Assembly (NCBI GenBank): GCA_041484095.1
Contig: JBGPGW010000017.1
Coordinates: 1 to 22,589 of the forward strand
DNA: 22,589 nt
From: JBGPGW01 sp041484095
GTDB taxonomy: Bacteria > Pseudomonadota > Alphaproteobacteria > CADEGL01
Direction of reading: 5' to 3'
In this document: piece by piece, positions 7,036-15,578 of the stretch
Numbering within the stretch: position 1 is the stretch's first letter
How the letters are laid out: the number at the start of each line of letters is the position of its first letter
Program-made: the position numbers and the translations under genes
Notes under the pieces: model-generated
Database searches by the model: none
What the model saw: the letters and a program-made list of their open reading frames with translations, nothing else
Told to the model about the DNA's origin: nothing

Positions 7036-9645
7036 ATGATGACCGACGCTTTCGCGCGCCTCGTCGACGCCTGCCGGCGACAGAAGGTCCTGGTTATCGC
7101 GCTCTACGCGCTAACCACGGTCTTGCTCGGCACTTATGTCGCCATGCACATGTCGATCAACACGGACACGAACGATCTGATTTCCGCCCATACACCGTGG
7201 CGCCAGCGCGAGCTGGCGTTCGTCTCGGTCTTTCCGGACACGGTCGGGCGGACGGTCGTGGTGATCGACGCCGCAACGCCGGATGCGGCCGACGACGCGG
7301 TCCGCGCGCTCTATGAGCGCCTTTCGGCCGAACCCGCGCTGTTCAAGTCGATCCAGCGGCCCGGGGGCGGGCCGTTCTTCGAACGGAACGGCATGCTGTT
7401 CCTGTCGGTCGCGGAGCTGTCCGATATCGCGAAGCAGTTGATCGATGCGCAGCCGCTCCTCGGCACGTTGACCAATGACCCAAGTCTGCGAGGGCTCTTC
7501 GGATCTCTCAACCTCGCGCTCGAAGGGGTCGCGCGAAAGGAGATCGAATTGGCATCGCTCGACCGCGCGCTCGGCGCGGTCGCCGACTTGGTCGACGGCG
7601 TACTCGCGGGCCAGAAGCGGCCGATGTCGTGGCAGAACCTTCTGACCGGCCATACGCCGCGCCCGGAGGAGCTGCGCCGATTCCTCATCGTGAAGCCCGT
7701 GCTCGACTACGCGGCCCTCAAACCCGGCGCGCAGTCGAGCGCCGCGATCCGCGCCGCCGCCCGCGATCTCGGCCTCACGCCCGAGAACGGCGTTCGCGTC
7801 CGTCTGACGGGGTCCGTGCCCCTGTCCGATGACGAGTTCGCGAGCGTGAGCGAGGGAATGGGCCGCGCCTTGATCGCCTGCGTGCTGCTCGTCAGCCTGA
7901 TCCTTTTCGCGGCATTGCGCTCGGCGCGCTTGATCGCGGTGGTCCTGGTCACGACGGCCGTCGGTCTCGTCTGGACGGCTGCCTTTGCGACTGCGGCGGT
8001 CGGTGCGCTCAACCTCATTTCGGTCGGGTTCGCGGTCCTGTTCGTCGGCATCGCCGTCGATTTCGCCATCCAGTTCTGCACCCGTTATCGGGACGAACGG
8101 TACAGACATGACGACCTTGGCGTTGCGCTCAGGCGCACAGCCGCGACGATGGGCGGCCCGCTCGGTCTTGCCGCAACCGCCGCGGCCCTCGGCTTCTTCT
8201 CTTTCTTGCCGACCGATTACACAGGGCTATCGGAACTGGGCTTGATTTCAGGCGGCGGCATGCTGATCGCCTTCGTCCTCAACCTGACCCTGTTGCCGGC
8301 CCTTCTCGGCCTGGTGCGTCCGCGCGGCGAACTGGCGCCGATCGGTTTCGCCTGGGCCGCGGGGCTCGATCGCTTCCTTCTGGAGAAGCGCGCGGCCATC
8401 CGCATCGCGGCTCTTCTCGCGGGGCTTGCAAGCCTTGCGCTCCTGCCACAACTTCGGTTCGATTTCGATCCGCTCAAACTCAAGAACCCCAACACCGAAT
8501 CGGCGTCCACCATGTTCGAGTTGATCGCCGATCCCGACAACCAGCCGCTGAGCATCGATATTCTCTCCCCTTCGCTCGCGGACGCCGAGGCGCTCGCGAA
8601 GCCGCTGGATGCGTTGCCCGAGGTCAAGCGGGTGCTGACGCTCGCGAGCTTCGTGCCGAAAGACCAGGACGAGAAGCTGCGCATCATCGAGGACGTCGCC
8701 ATGCTGCTCGGACCCACCTTGGCCCTGCCGCCGGTCGAGACGAAGCCAACCGAGCGCGAAAATCTCGATGCGATCGCGGAATGCGCAAAGCGCCTCAAGG
8801 CGCTCAATGCATCCGAGCCCTCGCCCGCGGCACAGCGCCTCGAAGCCGCGCTCGATCGCATTCTCGCGGCACAGCCGCCGCCGATCGTGGCACTCGGCAC
8901 CTTGCTTCTCGCCGGTTTCGAGCGCCGCATCGACGCATTGCGCACGGCGCTCGAGGCGGGTCCCGTGACGATCGAGAACCTGCCCGACGATCTCAAGCAT
9001 GATTGGATCGCGCCGGACGGGCGCGCGCGGGTCGAGGTGTTTCCGAAAGGCAATGTGCGCGACAACACCCAGGTTCGGGCATTCGCGCGCGCGGTTCAGG
9101 CCATCGCACCCGATGCGACCGGTGCGCCGATCACCATTCCGGCATCAGGCGACACGGTGGTCGCAGCCTTCAAATGGGCCGGAGCCACCGCACTCGTCAC
9201 GATAGCCGTGCTTCTCGCGATCCTTCTTCGCCGCATTCGCGACGTTCTGCTGGTGCTTGCGCCGCTCATCCTTGCGGCTCTGCTGACCGCCGCGACGATG
9301 GTCGCCACGGGACTCGCGCTCAACTTCGCGAACATCATCGCCCTGCCCCTTCTTCTCGGGGTCGGCGTCGCGTTCGACATCTATTTCGTCGCGCATTGGC
9401 GGGCGGGCGTCGCGGGGCCGCTGCAGTCGAGTCTGGCGCGCGCGGTATTGTTCAGCGGCCTTACGACCGGCGTTGCGTTCGGGAGCCTTGCGCTGTCCAG
9501 CCATCCCGGGACGGCCGGGATGGGCGCGCTCCTCGCGCTGATGCTGTTCTACACGCTGCTCTGCACGCTGCTGGTCCTGCCGGCGCTGCTCGGGCCGGTT
9601 CCAGCTGGTGATCCAGGGACGGCCCGCCCGGACGATCGCGCCTAG
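7036..9645 (+). CDS. hpnN: Hopanoid-associated RND transporter HpnN (MMPL family)
   Basis: The 869-residue protein has the RND/MMPL layout twice: one membrane helix (about 19-38), a long periplasmic domain, five helices (about 274-427), then one helix (about 451-473), a second periplasmic domain and five more helices (about 713-860). Conserved polar motifs in the membrane include GIAVDFAIQF and GVGVAFDIYF. Length and layout match HpnN, which in alphaproteobacteria moves hopanoids from the inner to the outer membrane. The gene begins with two ATG codons; I kept the first. Its TAG stop lies in a CTAG that also holds the stop of the convergent hpnM. hpnM next door supports the assignment. Other hpn biosynthesis genes are not in the window. 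Confidence 0.9.
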   Translation: MMTDAFARLVDACRRQKVLVIALYALTTVLLGTYVAMHMSINTDTNDLISAHTPWRQRELAFVSVFPDTVGRTVVVIDAATPDAADDAVRALYERLSAEPALFKSIQRPGGGPFFERNGMLFLSVAELSDIAKQLIDAQPLLGTLTNDPSLRGLFGSLNLALEGVARKEIELASLDRALGAVADLVDGVLAGQKRPMSWQNLLTGHTPRPEELRRFLIVKPVLDYAALKPGAQSSAAIRAAARDLGLTPENGVRVRLTGSVPLSDDEFASVSEGMGRALIACVLLVSLILFAALRSARLIAVVLVTTAVGLVWTAAFATAAVGALNLISVGFAVLFVGIAVDFAIQFCTRYRDERYRHDDLGVALRRTAATMGGPLGLAATAAALGFFSFLPTDYTGLSELGLISGGGMLIAFVLNLTLLPALLGLVRPRGELAPIGFAWAAGLDRFLLEKRAAIRIAALLAGLASLALLPQLRFDFDPLKLKNPNTESASTMFELIADPDNQPLSIDILSPSLADAEALAKPLDALPEVKRVLTLASFVPKDQDEKLRIIEDVAMLLGPTLALPPVETKPTERENLDAIAECAKRLKALNASEPSPAAQRLEAALDRILAAQPPPIVALGTLLLAGFERRIDALRTALEAGPVTIENLPDDLKHDWIAPDGRARVEVFPKGNVRDNTQVRAFARAVQAIAPDATGAPITIPASGDTVVAAFKWAGATALVTIAVLLAILLRRIRDVLLVLAPLILAALLTAATMVATGLALNFANIIALPLLLGVGVAFDIYFVAHWRAGVAGPLQSSLARAVLFSGLTTGVAFGSLALSSHPGTAGMGALLALMLFYTLLCTLLVLPALLGPVPAGDPGTARPDDRA

Positions 9646-10241
9646 CCGGCGCCGAGAGTCTTGATCTTGCGTTCGAGCAGATTGACGAGGCCTTCGATGC
9701 CATCGCGCGCCAGGACGGAGGTGAATTCCGAACGCCGCCGGGCGACCTCACTGATGGATCCGTCGAGAAACACGTCGATAATCTGCCAATTGCCGTCGAA
9801 CCGCCGCATCAGATAGTTGAATTGAATTTCGTCGCCCTTGCCCAGAATCATGCGCGTCTCGACGATCACGTTCTGGCTTGCTGTCGGAATCACGCGGCCA
9901 ACTCTAAAGCTCTCGCCGCCGTGGCTCTTGAACTGACTCGCGTAATTCGAGACCGTGAAACGATGGAACGTCTCGAGCGCGCGCCTCTTCTGCTCGGGCG
10001 TGAAGGTGGTCCATTGCGGGCCGATCGCCAGCCGCCCCATGAAATCGAGGTTGAATGTCTTGTCGATGACCGGCTCAAGCCGCGCATAGCGCCCCTGAAA
10101 TCCGAGGCTGGAACCCTGCTTCATGACCGAAAGCAGGGCGGCGTAGAAATCGTCGACGACGGCGCCGGGCGCGATCTCGTCGGCTGACACGGCCGGCGCA
10201 ATAAGGATCGACAAAATCAATCCGGCGGCGGCCATGCGCAT
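9642..10241 (-). CDS. hpnM: Hopanoid-associated periplasmic protein HpnM (MlaC / Ttg2D family)
   Basis: The 199-residue protein starts with a clear Sec signal peptide (MRMAAAGLILSILIAPAVSA, cleavage before DEIAPG). The rest is a MlaC/Ttg2D-type lipid-binding domain with the family pattern VVDDFYAALLSVMK, YARLEPVIDKTFNLDFMGRL, FNYLMRRFDGNWQIIDVFLDG and a C-terminal ILARDGIEGLVNLLERK-like helix. MlaC relatives carry lipid through the periplasm; HpnM is the version tied to hopanoid clusters. A longer frame reaches 10328, but the extra N-terminus is Arg-rich and would bury the signal peptide, so I chose the ATG at 10241. The gene is convergent with hpnN rather than in one operon. Confidence 0.85.
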   Translation of the reverse strand: MRMAAAGLILSILIAPAVSADEIAPGAVVDDFYAALLSVMKQGSSLGFQGRYARLEPVIDKTFNLDFMGRLAIGPQWTTFTPEQKRRALETFHRFTVSNYASQFKSHGGESFRVGRVIPTASQNVIVETRMILGKGDEIQFNYLMRRFDGNWQIIDVFLDGSISEVARRRSEFTSVLARDGIEGLVNLLERKIKTLGAG

Positions 10242-10620
10242 CGTCCGAATGATTCCGCTCACATGGGGCGCAAGCCGCCATGACCGGCGCGCGGGGCGGC
10301 CTGGCCGTGAAACGAGACGTGGTGACATGCGTGGGATCAGAAGGTCTCTCGCGATTGTCCTGAAGGTTCACCGAGTGAATGCCCAAGGGCTCTCCTCGGG
10401 GCGCTGAGGATGGCGGCGATGCTAAAGAGGGACCGTCACCGCGGCAACTGATTTACAGCCTCAACCGGGCCGCAAGAGCTGGACGGATGAGCTAACCCGG
10501 CCCGTCATTTCTCCTTACCCGCCGCCGCCAGGCGCCTCGCATCGCCGGGGCGACCACGGGGCATCGGGTTTGCGACCTCCCTTCCGGCACCGGGCCACCC
10601 CGCAGGGACGGCCGGCCGCG
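10242..10620. other. Intergenic region upstream of hpnM
   Basis: No supportable gene lies here. The stretch holds the 5' region of hpnM, including a small perfect inverted repeat TTCAC-CGA-GTGAA at 10367-10379, about 126 bases upstream of the hpnM start, which could be an operator. The part from about 10500 to 10620 is plain GC-rich sequence. Confidence 0.45.
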
Positions 10621-10698
10621 TCATTGTTTATGTCATCGTTTATGTCTTCCGGGTTTATGTCTTCCGGGTTTATGTCTTCCGGGTTTATGCCTTCCGGG
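10621..10698 (-). repeat. 15-bp tandem repeat carrying the patatin gene stop codon
   Basis: Four 15-bp units (TTTATGTCTTCCGGG on the plus strand) lie at 10639-10653, 10654-10668, 10669-10683 and 10684-10698, the last with one base change. A related 12-bp unit lies at 10627-10638. On the coding strand each unit reads threonine-arginine-lysine-threonine-stop, so the gene's last codons and its TAA are repeated in frame several times. Confidence 0.85.
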
Positions 10699-11893
10699 TG
10701 CGCTCATCGCGATGCAGGTCGTGCGTGACCACGCCGACCTCGGCCGAGGGCCGTTCGAGGCGGCGGGGATCGGCAAGCGTCCGCCGTGCATCGCCGAAAC
10801 CCGCGTCCCAATGTTCCGCCATGCTGGCGAAACTGAACTCGTAGTCCTTCGACTGAAACTCGTAGGCTTTGCTTTGGTAGATGAGGTGCACGACGTTGTA
10901 GACCTTGTCGCAGCCCAGCGCACGGGCGCGCCGGACCGCCGGGTCCCCGTGGAGTTCGATTGGAACCTTGCCGGCAAGTTCGCCGATGGCGCGTCGCATG
11001 CGTTGCAGCTCGAGCGCCGTGTCGGTGACGAGGCGCGTCCGGCTCGAATACTGGATGTCTTTCTGGCGCTGAAGAACGTCGAAGACATTGTCCGGCACGT
11101 CTCCGCGTGCGCTCCAAAGATCAACTTGAAAGGCCAGCGTGTCCCGTCGCGGCGTCGATTCCAGGACGTAAGCGAGGGGCGTGTTGGACACGATGCCACC
11201 GTCCCAATACACCTCGCCGTCGACCTCGACCCCTGGGAAGCCCGGCGGCAAGGCGCCGGAGGCCATGACGTGCTCGGGACGGATCGGCATGTCCGCGGAA
11301 TCGAAATAGACGAAATTGCCCGTCCGCACGTTGACCGCGCCGACGCTCACCCTCACCTCGCCGCTGTTGAGCCGATCGAAATCGACAAGACGTTCGAGCG
11401 TCGCGCGGAGCGGCGCCGTGTCGTAGAAGCTCGTGGCGCCGTCCGCACCGGGCGGATGCACCCAGGGCGGAGGCAGGCGTGGGATGAAGAAACCGGATTG
11501 TCCGCCCATGAGAGCGCTGGTGGCCGACCATAGATTGGCCACGGAGCGAAAATCGCCAGGACCGGGAATGAATTTCGTCAGCTCCGACACGGCCATGACG
11601 GAGGGAAACAACGGCGAGCTGCTGACCGTCTCCCAGAACTCCCTGAGGCGCGCGACGCGGCGCTCAGGCGGGTTGCCGGCGAGAATCGCGGCATTGACGG
11701 CGCCAATCGAGATGCCGGCAAACCAGTTCGGCCGGATGCCGGCTTCCTGCAGAGCCTGGTAGACGCCCGCCTGATAGGAGCCGAGAGCCCCGCCCCCCTG
11801 CAGCACGAGGGCGACCGTCTCATAGCGCGGGATCGGCCCAGCCCTGGGGGTCTCCTCCGCGCGTTGGGCTGCGGCTGTGCGTCGTTCGTTCAT
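10685..11893 (-). CDS. Patatin-like phospholipase
   Basis: The 402-residue protein has a complete patatin core: oxyanion motif GGGALGSYQAG (about 33-43), nucleophile elbow GISIG (Ser62) and the second catalytic residue in DGG (Asp231). The C-terminal third resembles the DUF3734-type extension found on many alphaproteobacterial cytosolic patatins. No signal peptide is seen, so it probably acts in the cytoplasm or on the inner leaflet as a Ser-Asp lipid acyl hydrolase. I chose the ATG at 11893, preceded by GGGGA at 5 bases; a GTG at 11905 would add four residues. A perfect TATAAT lies about 60 bases upstream. The stop codon sits inside a 15-bp tandem repeat. It is divergent from the acyl-CoA gene cluster. 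Confidence 0.9.
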   Translation of the reverse strand: MNERRTAAAQRAEETPRAGPIPRYETVALVLQGGGALGSYQAGVYQALQEAGIRPNWFAGISIGAVNAAILAGNPPERRVARLREFWETVSSSPLFPSVMAVSELTKFIPGPGDFRSVANLWSATSALMGGQSGFFIPRLPPPWVHPPGADGATSFYDTAPLRATLERLVDFDRLNSGEVRVSVGAVNVRTGNFVYFDSADMPIRPEHVMASGALPPGFPGVEVDGEVYWDGGIVSNTPLAYVLESTPRRDTLAFQVDLWSARGDVPDNVFDVLQRQKDIQYSSRTRLVTDTALELQRMRRAIGELAGKVPIELHGDPAVRRARALGCDKVYNVVHLIYQSKAYEFQSKDYEFSFASMAEHWDAGFGDARRTLADPRRLERPSAEVGVVTHDLHRDERTRKA

Positions 11894-11952
11894 CGCAATC
11901 CCCACCAGGTCGAGGGCGCCCGCCAGCTGGAGCGCCGATCAGAACAACGTTC

Positions 11953-11958
11953 ATTATA
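11953..11958 (-). promoter_or_regulatory. Candidate -10 element for the patatin gene
   Basis: A perfect TATAAT lies on the minus strand about 60 bases upstream of the chosen patatin start, in a sequence otherwise rich in GC. No good -35 hexamer is visible at 17 or 18 bases, which is common in alphaproteobacteria. Confidence 0.35.
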
Positions 11959-12105
11959 GCGCCGATTGCGCTCTTCCGAGTCCGGGCCAGGCTCCGGCCC
12001 GGCCGAATTGTCCGGGCCTCGGCGGCATGTTATACGCGCATGGACTGCGCCCGGCGTGAGAGGCGCAGACAGCCCATATGAGCCCCCGGCGACCGCGAAG
12101 ACCGC

Positions 12106-13278
12106 ATGCCCATCGATCCCGCATCACGCGCCCAGATCCTCGACAGCGTCGATCGCTTGGTCCGTGACCTCGTTGGGCCGCGCGCGGCGGAGATCGACCG
12201 GACCAGCGAATTTCCCCGGGACCTCTACGCGGCGGCGGCCGAGCTCGGCCTGTTCGGCCTGTGGATTCCCGAGGAATACGGCGGAATCGGCCCCGATCTC
12301 GTCACACCCCTCCTGATCTCGGAGCGAATCGCGCGGATAAGCCCGACATTCTCGCTGACCTTCTCGAACTGCGGCGACGCGACGGCGCCCATCGTCATCG
12401 GCGGAACGGAGCGCATCAAGCGAACCTGGCTGCCGCGCATCGCGACCGGCGAGATCATTCCCTGCTTTTCCCTGTCGGAACCGCAATCCGGATCGGACGC
12501 GGCATCGATCAAGACCACGGCGCGGCGCGAGGGCGACGGCTACGTCATCAATGGCCGCAAGATGTGGTGCACGAACGGGGCCGTCGGGGGAGTCTATGTG
12601 TGCTTCGCCAAGACCGACCCCGATGCCGGACACCGGGGCGTGTCGGCGTTCGTCGTGCCGCGCGAGACGCCCGGCCTCGCGATCGGGCGCGACGAGGCGC
12701 TCATCGGCCTTCACGGCAGTCCCACGACGGAGCTCATCTACGACAACGTTCGCGTGCCGCTCGACGCCCGGCTTGGCGAGGACGGGCAAGGCTTCAAGAT
12801 CGCCATGGTGACGCTGGATGAGGCGCGGCTCAATTGCTCGGCCATGGCGCTCGGTGCCGCGCGCGGCGCCCTCGATTGCGCCCTTGCCTATGCCAAGGAG
12901 CGGGTCCAGTTCGGCAAGCCGATCATCCAGCATCAAGGGCTCGCGTTCCTTCTCGCGCGCTGCACGGCCTCCCTCGCCGCGGCCCATGCGCAGTGGGAAA
13001 AGGCGATCGCCATGCTCGAAGCCGGCAAATCGCCGCTCGCCAGCACGCACGCCGCGATCTCCAAGATGATCGCGACGGATGCCGCCATGATGATCACGAC
13101 CGAGGCCGTCCAGGTGCTGGGCGCGAACGGCCTGTCGAAGGCCTATCCGGTCGAGCGCCTGATGCGCGATTGCAAGGCATTTCAAATCTTCGACGGCACG
13201 AATCAGATTCAGCAGATGCTGATCGGCCGATATCTCGAGAAGCACGGCCTGCCGTTCAGCGACGCCGGTCTGCATTAG
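12106..13278 (+). CDS. Acyl-CoA dehydrogenase with Asp at the catalytic-base position
   Basis: The 390-residue length and layout are typical for the family: N-terminal helical domain with LGLFGLWIPEEYGGIG, first signature CFSLSEPQSGSD (120-131), FAD-contact stretch MWCTNGAV, helix KERVQFGKPIIQHQG, and C-terminal signature ending in FDGTNQIQ. The enzyme should remove two hydrogens from the alpha and beta carbons of an acyl-CoA and pass electrons to ETF. The usual catalytic Glu of the motif YEGT is Asp here (D363). The alternative isovaleryl-CoA dehydrogenase base position (ERL) is Ala (ARL). It is the first gene of a five-gene cluster and lies 36 bases before the ligase. Only a weak ribosome-binding site (GAAG) precedes the ATG. 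The substrate is not known. Confidence 0.9.
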   Translation: MPIDPASRAQILDSVDRLVRDLVGPRAAEIDRTSEFPRDLYAAAAELGLFGLWIPEEYGGIGPDLVTPLLISERIARISPTFSLTFSNCGDATAPIVIGGTERIKRTWLPRIATGEIIPCFSLSEPQSGSDAASIKTTARREGDGYVINGRKMWCTNGAVGGVYVCFAKTDPDAGHRGVSAFVVPRETPGLAIGRDEALIGLHGSPTTELIYDNVRVPLDARLGEDGQGFKIAMVTLDEARLNCSAMALGAARGALDCALAYAKERVQFGKPIIQHQGLAFLLARCTASLAAAHAQWEKAIAMLEAGKSPLASTHAAISKMIATDAAMMITTEAVQVLGANGLSKAYPVERLMRDCKAFQIFDGTNQIQQMLIGRYLEKHGLPFSDAGLH

Positions 13279-13314
13279 ATTCCGCCTTCGGACGATTCTT
13301 TCGAGGACATCAGC

Positions 13315-14691
13315 ATGGCAAGCAGCGGGCAATCCTGGGAGCGGCTCGACGCCGAGGCGGTCGCGGCGGGGCAGTTGAAAAAACTCAAGGCCCTCCTCGA
13401 GAAGACCGCGGCGAGCAACGGCTTCTACCGCGAGCGCTGGCGCGCGGCGGGCGTCGACGTCGCGACGATCGATTCGCTCGACGCATTCGCGGCCCGCGTG
13501 CCCATGGTCGAAAAGAAAGACTTCATCGAGGACCAGGCGGCCCACCCGCCCTACGGCCGGCGGCTCTCGCACCTGCTCGCGCGCCGCGAACAACTCTTCG
13601 TGTTCTCGACGAGCGGCACCTCCGGCCAAGGCCAGGAACTGCACGCGCAGACGATGGACGAAGCGCGCATGGGCTCCGAGGTCTATGCGCACATGTATCG
13701 CTGGTCCGGATTGAAGCGGGGCGACCAGGTTTTCCTGACCATGATGGTGACGATGCTGGCGGGCGGGCGGCTCGAATACCACGGCGCCGTCGACTACGGC
13801 CTCACCGTGCTGCCGATCGGCAATTACGACGCGCAACGGAAGCTCGAGTTGCTGCGTCAGTTCCCCTCCGCCGGCATCGTGGGCACGACGTCGTATTTCG
13901 GGCACCTCTCGGCCGTCGCCAAGGACCTGCCGCCGGCACCCGGCATGAAGGCGCTCTATTGCGGCGGCGAAGGCGCGGCGATCTCGTGGTACGAGCGGCT
14001 CGATAGCGAATGGCAAGCGCGCGTCTATGACCGCTATGGCTCGACGCAGTCGCGCAACGATCACATGTTTTCCTGCTCGCACGGCGTGGGCAGCGCCGCA
14101 CGGCCGGGCATGCTCCACAATGTCGACGAATATGTGCTCGTCGAAGTCGTCGACCCCGCGACCGGACGGCACGTGCCGGACGGCGAGCGGGGCGAGGTCG
14201 TGCTCACGAGCCTCTATCACACCGACACGCCGGTCATCCGCTGCCGGATGCGCGATCTCGCGGTCTACCGTCCGGGCCGCTATTGCCCGTGCGGCCTCGC
14301 CTATCGCGGCATCGAGATCGGCTCCATCGGCCGCCTCGACAACATGTACCGCATCAAAGGCGTCAACGTCTGGCCGCAGGCGGTCGAACAGGTGATGTTC
14401 GAGTTCCCCGAAGTCGACGAATACCAGGTCGATCTCACCTCGGCTGCCGACGGCGCCGACATCGCGACGATCCGCTTCATGCCCAAGACACCGCTTGCCG
14501 AATCGGAGCGGGGGGCGGCTGTCGCGCGCATCGCAGACGAGCTACGCCAGCGCATCGGACTCCGGTTCGTGCTGGAGCCGGTCGCGCAAGGCGCGCTCGC
14601 CCGCAGCGAATACAAGGCCAAGCGCTGGCGCGACGAACGCGCTTATATCAGCCAAGCGGCGCGTGATGCCCGCAAGACCACCGCCCTCTGA
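13315..14691 (+). CDS. Phenylacetate-CoA ligase (PaaK)-like acyl-CoA ligase
   Basis: The 458-residue protein follows the PaaK layout of the adenylate-forming superfamily: phosphate-binding loop FSTSGTSGQG (97-106), YDRYGSTQS (238-246), RDLAVY (313-318), a Cys pair in YCPCG, hinge GRLDNMYRIKGVNVWP (339-354), and a C-terminal EYKAKRWRDE that should carry the catalytic Lys. The expected reaction is carboxylate + ATP + CoA to acyl-CoA + AMP + PPi. PaaK relatives act mainly on aryl acids, but the neighbours do not fix the substrate. GAGG lies 8 bases before the ATG. It is spaced 36 bases from the dehydrogenase gene and 10 bases from the amidohydrolase gene, so they are likely one operon. Confidence 0.85.
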   Translation: MASSGQSWERLDAEAVAAGQLKKLKALLEKTAASNGFYRERWRAAGVDVATIDSLDAFAARVPMVEKKDFIEDQAAHPPYGRRLSHLLARREQLFVFSTSGTSGQGQELHAQTMDEARMGSEVYAHMYRWSGLKRGDQVFLTMMVTMLAGGRLEYHGAVDYGLTVLPIGNYDAQRKLELLRQFPSAGIVGTTSYFGHLSAVAKDLPPAPGMKALYCGGEGAAISWYERLDSEWQARVYDRYGSTQSRNDHMFSCSHGVGSAARPGMLHNVDEYVLVEVVDPATGRHVPDGERGEVVLTSLYHTDTPVIRCRMRDLAVYRPGRYCPCGLAYRGIEIGSIGRLDNMYRIKGVNVWPQAVEQVMFEFPEVDEYQVDLTSAADGADIATIRFMPKTPLAESERGAAVARIADELRQRIGLRFVLEPVAQGALARSEYKAKRWRDERAYISQAARDARKTTAL

Positions 14692-14701
14692 GGAGATTCG
14701 A

Positions 14702-15550
14702 ATGACCCGCGCCATCGACATCCTGTGCAACCATTTCACGCCCGAAAGCATCCGCAAGAACTATAGCCACAACGTCGAGGAGGCCGCGCGCTTCGAGCAG
14801 GTCGGGCTCACGGGCAATCTAAGGGAAATCGGCCCGGATGCCTTCGTAAAACAAGTGGCGGGGCTCGGCATCGAGAAACTTCTCGTCCCCTCGATCGTGA
14901 CCTGGTCGTACTGGAACAACCATCCGGTCGAACACACGACGGTCGACGAGGTGATCGAGCTGCGGCGCACCTATCCGAAACTCGTCTATGGCCTTTACGG
15001 CGTCGACCCGAGAAAACGCATGGAGGGCGTGCGCGAACTCGAGCGCTGCGTTCGTGACCACGACTTCCGCGGAATACACATCCATCCGCACGGCTTCGGC
15101 TGGCCGCCCAGCCACAAATACTATTTCCCCTATTACGCCAAGTGTCAGGAGCTGGGGATCGTCGTCGTCATCTCCATGGGCCATACGCTCGACCTGATGC
15201 CGATCGAGAACGGGCGGCCGATCCATCTCGACGAGATCGCCCTCTATTTCCCGGACTTGCCCATCGTGTGCACCCACACCGGCTGGCCCTGGGTCGAGGA
15301 GGCGATCGCGGTGGCCTGGAAGCACCCGAACGTCTATATCGGCACCTCCGCCTACAAGCCGAAATACTGGAAGAAGGAGATGGTGCATTTCATGAACTCC
15401 TTCGGCCAGGGCAAGGTGATGTGGGGCACGGATTATCCGCTCGTCCACCACGACGAAGGACTGAAACAGATCGAGGAGCTCGGCCTGCGCGATTCGGCGA
15501 AGCAAAAGCTCCTCTACGACACGGCGGCCAAACTCTTCAAATTCAATTGA
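14702..15550 (+). CDS. ACMSD-like amidohydrolase (amidohydrolase 2 family)
   Basis: The 282-residue TIM-barrel protein matches the amidohydrolase-2 group, which includes ACMSD and gamma-resorcylate decarboxylases as well as hydrolases. Visible motifs are FRGIHIHPHGFG (about 122-133), a likely metal His in SMGHT (H161), CTHTGWPW (H192) and the conserved Asp in WGTDYP (D244). The N-terminal HxH metal pair is not standard: the sequence reads DILCNHF, so only one His (H11) is clear. It could decarboxylate or hydrolyse a pathway intermediate. I chose the ATG at 14702, preceded by GAGGAG; a longer frame from 14495 overlaps the ligase gene and is not credible. It lies 10 bases after the ligase and 28 before the hydratase. 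Confidence 0.85.
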   Translation: MTRAIDILCNHFTPESIRKNYSHNVEEAARFEQVGLTGNLREIGPDAFVKQVAGLGIEKLLVPSIVTWSYWNNHPVEHTTVDEVIELRRTYPKLVYGLYGVDPRKRMEGVRELERCVRDHDFRGIHIHPHGFGWPPSHKYYFPYYAKCQELGIVVVISMGHTLDLMPIENGRPIHLDEIALYFPDLPIVCTHTGWPWVEEAIAVAWKHPNVYIGTSAYKPKYWKKEMVHFMNSFGQGKVMWGTDYPLVHHDEGLKQIEELGLRDSAKQKLLYDTAAKLFKFN

Positions 15551-15578
15551 TCCCGCCTAGACGCATTGGAGGCGCGCG

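Noticed and set aside
10500..10620. Possible structured RNA or terminator in the GC-rich gap after the patatin gene
   Set aside because: I could not find a convincing stem followed by a T-run or any known RNA pattern.
10621..10698. Possible CRISPR array
   Set aside because: The units are 15 bp and directly adjacent, with no spacers and no cas genes nearby. It is a simple tandem repeat.
12124..14220. A 698-codon open frame on the minus strand across the dehydrogenase and ligase genes
   Set aside because: It is antisense to two clear enzymes with intact motifs. The translation is rich in Arg, His and Ala with no domain, which is typical of a GC-rich shadow frame.
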